Below, in pieces: positions 55,514-64,000 of a stretch of 64,000 nt of DNA (the first letter of the stretch is position 1; every line of letters begins with the position of its first letter). This stretch comes from Abyssibacter profundi (GTDB lineage: Bacteria > Pseudomonadota > Gammaproteobacteria > Nevskiales > OUC007). Under the pieces are notes generated by a model. That model saw nothing but the letters and a program-made list of their open reading frames with translations. It ran no database searches and was not told where the DNA came from. Location: positions 1 through 64,000 of the forward strand of contig NZ_QEQK01000004.1 in the NCBI RefSeq assembly GCF_003151135.1, read 5' to 3'. The translations under genes and the position numbers were made by a program.

Positions 55514-56401
55514 ATGATTCAGGCGTCATCGGTCGCCATTTATGGCGTTGGTTTGATTGGTGGGTCGGTTGCGCTGGCGTTGCGTGCCGCCGGCTATACC
55601 GGGGAAATCATCGGCTATGGGCGGCGAGCGTCCGAATTGGCGCGGGCGGTCGACTTGGGGGTCGTGGACCGATACGGCCTGGATGCCGGCGACGTGGCCG
55701 CCCAGGCGCAGCTGCACCTGGTCTGCGTACCCGTGCTGGCCATGCGCCAAGTCTTCGATGCGATCGCAAGCCAGCTCAAACCGGGCGATGTGATCAGCGA
55801 TGTCGGTTCGACAAAGCAGTCCGTGATTGAGGCGGCGCGGGCGGCCTTTGGCGAGTTGCCGGGTGGGTTCGTGCCTGCGCACCCCATTGCGGGGACGGAG
55901 CGGACCGGGGTGTCGGCCGCATTCGATTCGCTTTATCGCAATCGGCTGGCGATTCTGACGCCGACCGAGGCCAGCACGGAAGCTGCCGCCATGGAGGTCG
56001 AGCGACTGTGGCAGGCCTGTGGTGCGCGCACGATTCGCATGGGTGCGGCGCACCATGATGACGTGCTTGCAGCCACCAGCCATCTGCCTCATATGCTGGC
56101 ATTTGCGCTGGTCGAGTTGCTGGCTACCCGTCCGGATCACGACGAAATTTTCATGTACGCCGCGGGCGGATTTCGCGATTTCACACGCATCGCCTCCAGT
56201 TCACCGGACATGTGGCGTGATATCGCACTGGCCAACCGGGGGGCGGTCGCCGCCAATCTGGATGCCCTGATTCTGCGGCTACAGGACCTACGGTCCGCCA
56301 TTGCCTGCGAAGATGCCGATCAAATCGAGTCTGTCTTCCGTCGCGCCAAGCAGGCACGCGACGCCTATGTGAATCTCACCGAGCAAACTCCGGACCCATG
56401 A
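55514..56401 (+). CDS. tyrA: Prephenate (or arogenate) dehydrogenase
   Basis: 295 residues. NAD(P) motif IYGVGLIGGSVALALRAAG at the N-terminus; DVGSTKQSVIEA and HPIAGTERTGV carry the catalytic Ser/His region. Makes 4-hydroxyphenylpyruvate or tyrosine. Overlaps aroA by 4 bp; in Pseudomonas the two are one polypeptide. Confidence 0.94.
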   Translation: MIQASSVAIYGVGLIGGSVALALRAAGYTGEIIGYGRRASELARAVDLGVVDRYGLDAGDVAAQAQLHLVCVPVLAMRQVFDAIASQLKPGDVISDVGSTKQSVIEAARAAFGELPGGFVPAHPIAGTERTGVSAAFDSLYRNRLAILTPTEASTEAAAMEVERLWQACGARTIRMGAAHHDDVLAATSHLPHMLAFALVELLATRPDHDEIFMYAAGGFRDFTRIASSSPDMWRDIALANRGAVAANLDALILRLQDLRSAIACEDADQIESVFRRAKQARDAYVNLTEQTPDP

Positions 56402-57714
56402 CCGAACCGTCCAGCGTCATTCGAGTAAAAGCAGGCGGGCCACTGCGCGGCATCGCGCAGGTGCCGGGCGACAAGTCCATCTCTCATCGGGCGGTCATGC
56501 TGGGCGCCCTGGCCGATGGTGTGACTTCGGTGGAAGGCTTCCTCCAGGGCGAGGACTGTCTCGCGACCCGGCGCGCTTTCGAAGCCATGGGTGTGCTCTG
56601 CGAGGACAGCTCAGCGACGGGAATGCGCATTCATGGGGTCGGCCTGCATGGCCTGTCGGCTCCGGCGCAGGCCTTGGACCTGGGGAACAGCGGTACGTCC
56701 ATGCGGCTGATGTCCGGCCTGCTATCCGGGCAGGCTTTCTCCTCCACGCTGACCGGCGATGCCTCCTTGTCGCGACGCCCCATGCGGCGCGTCAGCGAAC
56801 CGCTAGCACGCATGGGGGCTTATATTGAAGCCAGCGATGCCGGGACCGCGCCGCTGCGTATTCACGGCGGGCAGGCCCTCAAAGGTCAGCCGTTCGAGTT
56901 GGCCGTGGCCTCGGCCCAGGTGAAGAGTGCTTTGTTGCTGGCAGGCTTGTACGCCGATGGCGTGACCTGCGTCACCGAGCCGGGCATTAGTCGCGATCAC
57001 ACCGAGCGCATGCTGGCCAGCTTCGGGGTGGATGTTCGGGTCCAGGGCCGTCGATGTGAGTTGCGTGGCGGTCAGCGGCTCGCCGCCACCACCATCGATG
57101 TTCCGGCGGACCTGTCGTCGGCGACGTTTCCGCTGGTGGCTGCAGCGATTACCTCGGGTTCCGACGTCAAACTGCCCAATGTTGGCGTCAACCCCTCGCG
57201 GGCCGGGGTGCTGAAAATTCTGGAGATGATGGGCGCCCAGATTGAGCTGCAGAATGTGCGTGCCGCGGGTGCCGAACCCGTGGCGGATTTGCGGATTCTT
57301 GCGAGCACGCTGCATGGGGTCGAGGTGCCGGCTGCGCTGGTGCCGCTGGCCATTGACGAGTTTCCTGCCTTGCTGGTCGCAGCCGCCTGCGCGCAGGGTG
57401 AGACCCGGATTTCCGGTGCCGAGGAGTTGCGTGTCAAGGAATCGGACCGGATTGCTGCGATGGCCGCCGGTCTCAAGGCCGTCGGTGTGCAGGTCGAGGA
57501 GAGACCCGACGGCATTATCGTGCAGGGTGGGGCGGTCTCCGGTGGAGTCGTCGAGTCCTTTGATGACCACCGCATCGCAATGGCCTTCGCGGCATTGGGG
57601 GCGGTCGCACCAGACGGAATAGAAATTCGTGATGTGGCCAATGTGCGGACATCGTTTCCGAACTTCGTGCCACTCATGGCGCAACTTGGATTGCAGATTG
57701 AGGAGTGGGCATGA
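56398..57714 (+). CDS. aroA: 5-enolpyruvylshikimate-3-phosphate synthase
   Basis: 438 residues. Signature segments VPGDKSISHRAVMLGA, LDLGNSGTSMRLM and IDEFPALLVAAACA are in place; the PEP-binding Lys and Arg residues are retained. Joins PEP to shikimate 3-phosphate. Its Gly-Thr-Ser loop GNSGTSMR is the standard glyphosate-type site. Overlaps tyrA and cmk. Confidence 0.97.
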   Translation: MTEPSSVIRVKAGGPLRGIAQVPGDKSISHRAVMLGALADGVTSVEGFLQGEDCLATRRAFEAMGVLCEDSSATGMRIHGVGLHGLSAPAQALDLGNSGTSMRLMSGLLSGQAFSSTLTGDASLSRRPMRRVSEPLARMGAYIEASDAGTAPLRIHGGQALKGQPFELAVASAQVKSALLLAGLYADGVTCVTEPGISRDHTERMLASFGVDVRVQGRRCELRGGQRLAATTIDVPADLSSATFPLVAAAITSGSDVKLPNVGVNPSRAGVLKILEMMGAQIELQNVRAAGAEPVADLRILASTLHGVEVPAALVPLAIDEFPALLVAAACAQGETRISGAEELRVKESDRIAAMAAGLKAVGVQVEERPDGIIVQGGAVSGGVVESFDDHRIAMAFAALGAVAPDGIEIRDVANVRTSFPNFVPLMAQLGLQIEEWA

Positions 57715-58391
57715 CAGCGCAGGCGCCGGTCATCGCGATCGATGGGCCCAGTGGTGTTGGGAAAGGGACGCTGGCCCTGTCGGTTAGCCAGGCCCAGCAA
57801 TGGCACCTGCTGGACTCTGGAGCGCTTTATCGCCTGGTGGCGTTGAGTGCGCTGCGGCGTGGCACCGCGTTGGACGACGCGCGGGTGCTGGGCGAGACTG
57901 CCCGCCACCTGCCGGTCCGGTTTGAGGTTGTCCAGGATCAGGGCGTGCGTATCGATTTGGACGGCGATGACGTGACCCGGGCCATTCGTGAAGAGTCAGT
58001 GGGCGAGGCCGCATCGCGCGTGGCCACCTTGCCAACAGTGCGCGCCGGCTTGCTGGATCGGCAACGGGATTTTCAACAGGCCCCCGGCCTGGTGGCAGAT
58101 GGCCGTGACATGGGGACGGTGGTGTTTCCTGACGCCGCTCTCAAGGTCTTTTTGACGGCATCGGCGTTGGTACGCGCGCGGCGACGGGCCGCGCAGTTGA
58201 GCGTTTCCGAAGACAGTGCTATTTTTGAACGGATTTACTCTGATATTATTCAGCGTGATGAGCGTGATGCGACCCGTGCGACGGCGCCGTTAAAGCCCGC
58301 CGACGATGCCGTGATCATCGATACCTCCGAGCTTGGCATCGAGCAGGTATTCGACCGTGTCATGGCGCTGATTGCAGAACGACGCCTGTAA
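57711..58391 (+). CDS. cmk: Cytidylate kinase
   Basis: 226 residues from ATG 57711, preceded by AGGAG and overlapping the aroA stop as ATGA. The P-loop is DGPSGVGKGTL, and the segment LVADGRDMGTVVFPDA is characteristic. Phosphorylates CMP and dCMP. Confidence 0.97.
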   Translation: MTAQAPVIAIDGPSGVGKGTLALSVSQAQQWHLLDSGALYRLVALSALRRGTALDDARVLGETARHLPVRFEVVQDQGVRIDLDGDDVTRAIREESVGEAASRVATLPTVRAGLLDRQRDFQQAPGLVADGRDMGTVVFPDAALKVFLTASALVRARRRAAQLSVSEDSAIFERIYSDIIQRDERDATRATAPLKPADDAVIIDTSELGIEQVFDRVMALIAERRL

Positions 58392-58421
58392 GGCCGTCTC
58401 GCCACACTGACAGTTTAAGCC

Positions 58422-58455
58422 CGGGGCGCCAAGGATTGGCGCCCCGATTGTTTTT
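58422..58455 (+). terminator. Terminator or attenuator between cmk and rpsA
   Basis: A perfect 11-bp stem CGGGGCGCCAA / TTGGCGCCCCG with a GGA loop, followed by ATTGTTTTT. A TTGACA lies at 58454-58459 and may be a -35 for rpsA, though no good -10 is at the right distance. Confidence 0.82.
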
Positions 58456-58512
58456 GACAGCCCCGGCATTTACGGATGAACCGCCGGTACAAACCAAGTG
58501 TGTTTAATTCTT

Positions 58513-60192
58513 ATGTCTGAAAGTTTTGCTGAACTCTTCGAGCAATCCATTGCTCAACAAACCATGCAACCGGGTTCGATTGTTACGGCCCGTGTTCTGC
58601 AGGTTAAGCCGGATGTGGTCATTGTCGACGCGGGCCTGAAGTCCGAAGGCGTGATCCCGATCGAGGAGTTCTACAACGACTCCGGTGAGCTGACCATCGG
58701 CGAAGGTGACGACGTCGAAGTCGCCCTGGAGACCGTTGAAGATGGCTTTGGCGAGACCAAGCTGTCCAAGGAAAAGGCCGAGCGCATCAAGACCTGGGAC
58801 CGGCTGCAGAAGGCGTTCGACGACGAGGAAATCGTCGTGGGTCAGATCAGCGGCAAGGTCAAGGGTGGTTACACCGTCGACGTGGGCAATGTCCGCGCGT
58901 TCCTGCCGGGCTCGCTGGTGGATATCCGTCCGGTGCGCGACACCGCCTACCTGGAAGGCAAGCCGCTCGAATTCAAGGTCATCAAGCTGGATCGTGTGCG
59001 CAACAACGTCGTGGTCTCACGTCGCGAAGTGCTGGAAGCCGAATACTCGGTGGAGCGCGAGGCGCTGATCGAGAAGCTGCAGGAAGGCATCGTGCTGCAG
59101 GGCGTGGTCAAGAACCTCGTCGACTACGGCGCGTTCGTCGATCTGGGCGGCATCGATGGTCTGCTGCACATCACCGACATGTCCTGGAAGCGCGTCAAGG
59201 ATCCGTCGGAAGTTGTCGAAGCTGGCCAGGAAGTCGAAGTCAAGGTGCTCAAGTTTGATCGTGAGCGCATGCGCGTCTCCCTGGGGCTGAAGCAGCTGGG
59301 TGAAGATCCCTGGGTCGATATTGCACGTCGTTACCCCGAGTCCACCCGCCTGTTCGGCAAGGTCACGAACATTACCGATTACGGTGCGTTCGTCGAAATC
59401 GAAGAAGGTGTGGAAGGCCTGGTTCACGTGTCCGAAATGGACTGGACTAACAAGAACGTGTCTCCCGGCAAGGTCGTGCAGATCGGCGACGAAGTCGAGG
59501 TCATGGTGCTGGATATCGACGAGGAGCGTCGTCGTATTTCCCTCGGTATCAAGCAGTGCATCCCCAACCCGTGGGAAGAGTTCGCCCAGAACTTCCAGAA
59601 GGGCGACAAGGTCCGGGGCGCCATCAAGTCGATTACGGACTTCGGCATCTTCATCGGCCTGGACGGCGGCATCGATGGTCTGGTCCATCTGTCCGACCTG
59701 TCCTGGAACGAAGAAGGCGACGATCTGGTCCGCAACTTCTCCAAGGGCGAAGAGATCGAAGCCGTTGTGCTGTCCATCGATGCCGAGCGTGAGCGCATTT
59801 CGCTGGGCGTGAAGCAGATGGAACAGGATCCGTTCGCGTCCTACATGGGCCGTCATCCGAAGGGCTCCATCGTCACCGGTACCATCCGCGAGGTGGATCC
59901 GCGTGGTGCCGTCATCGATCTGGAAGAGGGCATCGACGGTTACCTGCGTGTGGCCGACATCGCCCGCGAGCGGATCGAGGACGCCCGCACGGCGCTGACG
60001 GTTGGCGAGCAGGTGGAAGCCCGCATCGTCGGTATGGACCGCAAGACCCGTTCGATTTCCCTGTCCATCAAGGCCAAGGAAATGAAGGAAGAGGCCGATG
60101 CCGTGGCCGAGTACAGCCGCAGTGCTCAGACCGGCACGACCAGCCTGGGTGATCTGCTCAAGGAGCAGATGGGTGACGGCAAGGACGCGTAA
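58513..60192 (+). CDS. rpsA: 30S ribosomal protein S1
   Basis: 559 residues from ATG 58513 ([13 protein letters not shown]), six S1 RNA-binding repeats at roughly 20-86, 105-171, 190-260, 275-345, 362-432 and 450-520 with repeated GAFV and GLVHVSE-like segments. Needed for mRNA binding by the ribosome. Confidence 0.98.
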   Translation: MSESFAELFEQSIAQQTMQPGSIVTARVLQVKPDVVIVDAGLKSEGVIPIEEFYNDSGELTIGEGDDVEVALETVEDGFGETKLSKEKAERIKTWDRLQKAFDDEEIVVGQISGKVKGGYTVDVGNVRAFLPGSLVDIRPVRDTAYLEGKPLEFKVIKLDRVRNNVVVSRREVLEAEYSVEREALIEKLQEGIVLQGVVKNLVDYGAFVDLGGIDGLLHITDMSWKRVKDPSEVVEAGQEVEVKVLKFDRERMRVSLGLKQLGEDPWVDIARRYPESTRLFGKVTNITDYGAFVEIEEGVEGLVHVSEMDWTNKNVSPGKVVQIGDEVEVMVLDIDEERRRISLGIKQCIPNPWEEFAQNFQKGDKVRGAIKSITDFGIFIGLDGGIDGLVHLSDLSWNEEGDDLVRNFSKGEEIEAVVLSIDAERERISLGVKQMEQDPFASYMGRHPKGSIVTGTIREVDPRGAVIDLEEGIDGYLRVADIARERIEDARTALTVGEQVEARIVGMDRKTRSISLSIKAKEMKEEADAVAEYSRSAQTGTTSLGDLLKEQMGDGKDA

Positions 60193-60239
60193 GCGCATCT
60201 TGCAATCGCTGTAAGCTTAGGAAAATAAAGAGGAAAAAA

Positions 60240-60270
60240 GCCCGTGGCGTGTTGCGCGCCACGGGCTTTT
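60240..60270 (+). terminator. Terminator after rpsA
   Basis: 10-bp stem GCCCGTGGCG / CGCCACGGGC with flanking A and T runs (AAAAAA before, TTTT after). Confidence 0.85.
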
Positions 60271-60316
60271 GTTCTAGTGTGGCCGGGTGATGACCGATAG
60301 GAGCGCGACCGCGTTC

Positions 60317-60601
60317 ATGACCAAGTCTGAACTCATCGATCAATTGGCCGACCAGCAACCCCATCTCTCTCACAAGGATGTGGAGCTGGCAGTCAAGTTG
60401 CTACTGGACAAGATCACGGATTCGCTGGCCGGCGAGGACCGGATCGAGATCCGCGGATTCGGCAGTTTCTCGCTGCATCACCGGCCGCAGCGGATTGGTC
60501 GCAACCCCAAGACGGGCGATGCGGTTGTCATCCCTTCGAAAGCCGTCCCTCATTTCAAACCCGGCAAGGAGCTGCGTGAGCGTGTCAACGGAAACAGCTG
60601 A
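60317..60601 (+). CDS. ihfB: Integration host factor subunit beta
   Basis: 94 residues from ATG 60317, giving the standard [17 protein letters not shown]. The beta-arm [29 protein letters not shown] and [15 protein letters not shown] are present. A longer start at 60287 is not supported by homologs. Confidence 0.97.
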   Translation: MTKSELIDQLADQQPHLSHKDVELAVKLLLDKITDSLAGEDRIEIRGFGSFSLHHRPQRIGRNPKTGDAVVIPSKAVPHFKPGKELRERVNGNS

Positions 60602-60908
60602 CCAGCAACGTAGCGCCGTCGGTCGGGTTCTCATGGTGCTGGCGCTCGTCCTGGTGTTCTGCCTCGGCGTGGCATTGGCCTTCACCAACACCGAGCACGT
60701 CACCGTCGACTTGCTGGTGGCCGAATTCTCGGGCCCGCTGATCTTCTGGATGGTGATCGAACTGCTGATTGTGGTCGTCATCATGCTGGCGGTCAGCGCG
60801 TTGCGCGTGGCCCGTCTCAAGCGCCAGATCAAGCGGCAATCCCGCCAAATCAAGGATCAGGAGGCCGAACTCAAAAACCTTCGGAACCTCCCGATCCACG
60901 ATGTTTGA
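60582..60908 (+). CDS. lapA: LapA-domain membrane protein
   Basis: About 108 residues from GTG 60582; GTG 60576 is equally possible. Two TM segments ([17 protein letters not shown] and [20 protein letters not shown]) and the LapA pattern [11 protein letters not shown]. Overlaps ihfB by 20 bp. Part of the LPS regulation set with LapB. Confidence 0.9.
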   Translation: MSTETADQQRSAVGRVLMVLALVLVFCLGVALAFTNTEHVTVDLLVAEFSGPLIFWMVIELLIVVVIMLAVSALRVARLKRQIKRQSRQIKDQEAELKNLRNLPIHDV

Positions 60909-62082
60909 CGCATTCGGCCTAGCGCTGCTGCTGATGCCCATGGCCGGAGCCGTGGGCTGGTATCTGCGCAGCCGCGTCCGCCCACCGGAGGCTGCGGCCG
61001 CTCCCAACACCGATTACCTGCAAGGTGTGCAGTATCTCGTCAACGACGAGACCGACAAAGCGATGGATGTCTTTATCCGCCTACTCGAGGTCGATAACGA
61101 CACGGTGGAAACGCATCTGGCGCTCGGGTCGTTGTTCCGACGGCGCGGCGAGGTCGATCGGGCGCTACGGGTTCACCAGAATCTAGTCGCTCGGCCTAAT
61201 CTCGATCACCAATACCGCAATCGGGCCCGATTGGAACTGGCTCAGGACTACATGAAGGCAGGCGTGCTGGATCGGGCCGAAGGGCTTTATCTGGAGCTGC
61301 TGGAGCAGGGCATGTTTCTGGACGTGGCCCTGGCGTCGCTGGTGTCGATTTACGAGAAAGAACGCGATTGGGAGCGCGCCATCGAGGCCACCCGTCGTCA
61401 GGAAAAGGTGCAGGGCCGCCCGGAGCCCCGTCGCCTGGCTCAATATGCCTGTGAGCTGGCCGAGGAAGCACTGTGGCAGAAGGACACCAAGACCGCGCTG
61501 CAGTGGACCAAGAAAGCGCTGGCCGATGATCGCGACTGTGTCCGCGCCAGCCTGTTGGAAGGCAAGGCGCGTGAGGCCGCAGAAGATCCCAAGGGGGCCA
61601 TCCGTGCCTACCGACGCGTCGTCCGCCAGGACACACGCTATGTTGTTGAAACGCTGCAGCCGCTTAAACGGTGCTATGCGGCCGTTGATGATCGCGATCA
61701 GTGGTTAAGCCTATTGCACGAACTGGCGAGCGCTGAGGCGCCGCCGGCAGTGCAGATTGCGCTGGCGGACGAGATTGGTAACGGGCAGGGCGTCGAACGG
61801 CTGGCCGAGTACCTGTCGCACACGCCATCGTGGACGGCATTCAACCATCTGTTGGCGCTGAATCAGACCGAATTACCAGGGCCATTGGCGGCCCCCCTGG
61901 AGACCCTGCATACGGCGCTAAAAGCCACGCTGGCCAGCGCACCGCTCTACGCCTGCCAGCAGTGTGGTTTCTCTGGTCGGGCGATTCACTGGCAGTGTCC
62001 GAGCTGTCGCCACTGGTCTTCCATGGTGCCGGTGTCTGACGTCGCGCGTCCTGGAATGGGCTCGCGCCAGGCCGCATCGTGA
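60901..62082 (+). CDS. lapB: LPS assembly regulator LapB (YciM)
   Basis: 393 residues from ATG 60901, which overlaps the lapA stop by 8 bp. One N-terminal TM segment, several TPR repeats (about 40-330), and a C-terminal rubredoxin-type site with two Cys pairs (CQQC and CPSC). Bridges FtsH to LpxC and controls its proteolysis, so sets the LPS level. Confidence 0.95.
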   Translation: MFDAFGLALLLMPMAGAVGWYLRSRVRPPEAAAAPNTDYLQGVQYLVNDETDKAMDVFIRLLEVDNDTVETHLALGSLFRRRGEVDRALRVHQNLVARPNLDHQYRNRARLELAQDYMKAGVLDRAEGLYLELLEQGMFLDVALASLVSIYEKERDWERAIEATRRQEKVQGRPEPRRLAQYACELAEEALWQKDTKTALQWTKKALADDRDCVRASLLEGKAREAAEDPKGAIRAYRRVVRQDTRYVVETLQPLKRCYAAVDDRDQWLSLLHELASAEAPPAVQIALADEIGNGQGVERLAEYLSHTPSWTAFNHLLALNQTELPGPLAAPLETLHTALKATLASAPLYACQQCGFSGRAIHWQCPSCRHWSSMVPVSDVARPGMGSRQAAS

Positions 62083-62169
62083 TGCCGGCAGCGCGCCAGT
62101 CGTCAATTCGACCTTCGTCGAACAATTACCTATCCTGAGATGACTGGGGTGCGCGTCTAAGGAGTATCG

Positions 62170-63177
62170 ATGCCGCTGGCGTTTGTGACCGGGGCCACGG
62201 GATTCGTCGGCCTGAACTTGATCGAAGCGCTGGGGCGCGACGGTTGGGACGTCGTGGCATTGCATCGGTCTAGTTCGGATGTCTCCGAGCTCCTGCACCG
62301 GGGTGTCGAGCGCAGGGAAGGAGATATCACCGACTTGGACGCTGTGCGCTCGGCGATGCCGGAGCATGCTGACGTGGTGTTCCACGTGGCCGGGGATACC
62401 AGTTTGTGGCGACGACATCGAGCCGGTCAGACGCTGGTGAATGTCCGAGGGACCCGCAATCTCGTCAAGGCGGCGCTTGAGCGGCGTGCCGCCCGTTTTG
62501 TTCATACCTCCAGCGCAGTTGCATTCGGTTTGCATTCCGGTCGGATCAACGAGCAAACACCGGTGTCCGCAGCAAAGTCGCCGATTGATTACGTCCGGAC
62601 CAAGGCCTTGGCTGAGCGAGAGATTCGCCGGGGTATTGCCCGGGGCTTGCAGGCTGTGATCATCAATCCAGCCAATATTCTCGGGCGCTATGACTACAAC
62701 AACTGGTCCAAGCTGTTTCAGCTAATCCAGCAGCGCCGATTGCCCGGCATGCCCGATGGGGGCGGTTCTTTTTGCCATGCAGAGGCCGTAGCCAGCGCGC
62801 ATATTGCCGCCGCTCGGGACGGGCGGGTCGGTAACAATTATCTGCTGGGCGGGCAGGATGCCGCCTACCTGACGCTGGTCAAGCGGGTGGCACGTGTATT
62901 GGGGCGGACAGTCGCGCCCAGGCCGCTGCCAGTTCCGGTGCTTGCAGCGTACGCGCGGCTGGAGGAGACCGTCGCACCGGTGTTCCGACGAGCACCGGAT
63001 CTGACGCGCGAGACCGTGACGTTGCTCGCCAGCAACATCTACTGCGACACGACGCGGGCTCGCCAGGAGCTGGGCTTTGAGTGCGTTTCCATGGAGCGGA
63101 TGCTGCGTGAAACCATGGATTGGATGGTGGAGGCGGGTTTGCTTGCCTCGGTTAACCCGTCGAACCGCTCCGTCTGA
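62170..63177 (+). CDS. NAD-dependent epimerase/dehydratase family protein
   Basis: 335 residues from ATG 62170, with AGGAG 7 nt upstream. Extended SDR: TGATGFVG near the N-terminus, catalytic HTSSAV and YVRTK (Tyr-x-x-x-Lys), then INPANILGRYD. Resembles dihydroflavonol 4-reductase or HpnA-like proteins; substrate not certain. The 3' end overlaps the convergent protease gene by 26 bp. Confidence 0.88.
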   Translation: MPLAFVTGATGFVGLNLIEALGRDGWDVVALHRSSSDVSELLHRGVERREGDITDLDAVRSAMPEHADVVFHVAGDTSLWRRHRAGQTLVNVRGTRNLVKAALERRAARFVHTSSAVAFGLHSGRINEQTPVSAAKSPIDYVRTKALAEREIRRGIARGLQAVIINPANILGRYDYNNWSKLFQLIQQRRLPGMPDGGGSFCHAEAVASAHIAAARDGRVGNNYLLGGQDAAYLTLVKRVARVLGRTVAPRPLPVPVLAAYARLEETVAPVFRRAPDLTRETVTLLASNIYCDTTRARQELGFECVSMERMLRETMDWMVEAGLLASVNPSNRSV

Positions 63178-64000
63178 GTTCGGCCGGCGCGTTGCGTCGG
63201 TACTCCAGCATGCGTGACTCCAGCCGTGCACGCTCCACTTCAGACAAGTCCTGTCGCTGCAGGCCGGTGTGCAACTGATTGATGGCTGCCCGGTAATTGC
63301 CGCGGTAACGGAAGAATGCGGCCATCTGATAGTGCGCCTCCGGCTCTCGGCCGCTGTCTCGGGCCGCCAGGGCCAGCAAGCGGAATGCATCGGGTTGATG
63401 GCGCTGATAGGCCTGGCTGGCCAGCAGCACCCGTCGAGCCTGGTCTGATTCCCCGTTGCGGATGAGCGTATCGGCGTAGGCCAACGCCGTGGGCGCGTAG
63501 CCAGGGAAGCGCCGCATGGTGTCTTCGTAGCGGGCATGGGCTGCCCGGTGCTGACCCGCGATTTGCTCGGCCTGGGCGAGGGCAAGCTGCACGTTAATCT
63601 GGTCGGCGTCAGCGATTTGCTTCAGCTGCCTTAACGCCGCTTCACCATCGCCACCGAGCATATCGATGAGTGCGAGGCCGTAGCGAGCTTCGTCATCCGT
63701 CTGATCGTGCTCCAGCGAGCGCTGAAAAAATTCGCGCTCCAGCGAGGGCGGGGAGGCAGCCAGAACCCGTGCCCGGGCACGCATGTAACGGTATTCTTTC
63801 GAGCTCTCCCGTTCGACCGGCCCGTACTCTTCTGCGCGGTTTAAAGCTTCGGAAACGCGCGTGGCCGAGACCGGGTGGGTGAGGAGAATCTCGGGAAGCT
63901 GATTGCCGTAGAGGCGGGTTTGCTGGTGTAGCCGTTCAAAGAATGTGGCCATACCACGTGGATCAAACCCGGCCTGTGCGAGCGTGCGGATCCCGAGTCG
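63152..64000 (-). CDS. bepA: BepA-type M48 peptidase / TPR protein, 5' end outside window
   Basis: The frame is open to the right edge, so only the C-terminal 282 residues are seen. It begins RLGIRTLAQAGFDPRGMATFFERL and the TPR region follows (about 60-265), as in BepA/YfgC, the periplasmic metalloprotease-chaperone that assists LptD and other outer-membrane protein assembly. The zinc HExxH motif would be upstream of the window. It lies convergent to the epimerase gene. Confidence 0.85.
   Translation of the reverse strand, partial: RLGIRTLAQAGFDPRGMATFFERLHQQTRLYGNQLPEILLTHPVSATRVSEALNRAEEYGPVERESSKEYRYMRARARVLAASPPSLEREFFQRSLEHDQTDDEARYGLALIDMLGGDGEAALRQLKQIADADQINVQLALAQAEQIAGQHRAAHARYEDTMRRFPGYAPTALAYADTLIRNGESDQARRVLLASQAYQRHQPDAFRLLALAARDSGREPEAHYQMAAFFRYRGNYRAAINQLHTGLQRQDLSEVERARLESRMLEYRRNAPAELRRSGSTG

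Noticed and set aside
59017-60198. Long minus-strand open frame of 393 codons under rpsA
   Set aside because: Antisense shadow of the repeated S1 domains.

Overview
The window is a stretch of chromosome from a GC-rich gammaproteobacterium. The orders infC-rpmI-rplT-pheS-pheT-ihfA-merR-tRNA-Pro and gyrA-serC-(serA)-pheA-hisC-tyrA-aroA-cmk-rpsA-ihfB-lapA-lapB are characteristic of Gammaproteobacteria such as the Pseudomonas and Nevskiales/Salinisphaerales side of the class. The exact genus cannot be read from the sequence. I see no phage, insertion sequence, integrase or CRISPR array.

Layout. Positions 1-4.3 kb: the end of a copper-efflux locus, with a 15-bp tandem repeat (MDHGE repeat) fused to a CusF-like domain, then CusA and a PepSY membrane protein. 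4.4-6.3 kb: two multiheme cytochromes c on the minus strand. 6.5-8.8 kb: a hybrid-free sensor kinase and its CheY-like partner. 8.9-11.1 kb: malate synthase G. 11.1-12.0 kb: no gene, but a strong terminator and folded sequence that could be the end of a small RNA. 12.0-19.0 kb: a complete moxR-DUF58-DUF4381-batA-batBC-batD operon. 19.2-26.4 kb: an operon behind a Fur-like box, encoding a DUF4856-like lipoprotein, an imelysin-like lipoprotein, an HTTM (gamma-carboxylase-like) membrane protein, a DCC thiol oxidoreductase, a TonB-dependent receptor and a VOC protein. 26.6-32.3 kb: the translation cluster, with infC apparently starting at AUC, followed by IHF-alpha, a MerR regulator and tRNA-Pro(GGG).

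32.5-45 kb is accessory. It holds a diguanylate cyclase; a minus-strand set made of an EF-hand protein, a TpsB/ShlB-like outer-membrane barrel without a visible signal peptide, DUF1328 and an acidic lipoprotein, behind a sigma-54-like promoter; a saccharopine-dehydrogenase-like protein; small membrane proteins; a renalase-like flavoprotein; a PHA-synthase-like hydrolase; an AEC transporter; a frameshifted udgX remnant; a class III nucleotide cyclase; and a DnaJ-family co-chaperone with a heat-shock-like promoter. 45.2-48.0 kb: a secreted subtilisin-like lipoprotein with thrombospondin type-3 repeats. 48-62 kb: the gyrA to lapB supercluster for DNA gyrase, serine and aromatic amino acid synthesis, S1, IHF-beta and LPS control. 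The window ends with an epimerase and the 3' part of a BepA-type protease gene.

The least explained parts are the Fur-box operon (19.2-26.4 kb), the sigma-54-like EF-hand/TpsB unit (33.7-36.3 kb), the gene-free terminator-bearing region (11.6-11.9 kb) and the MDHGE repeat at the left edge.
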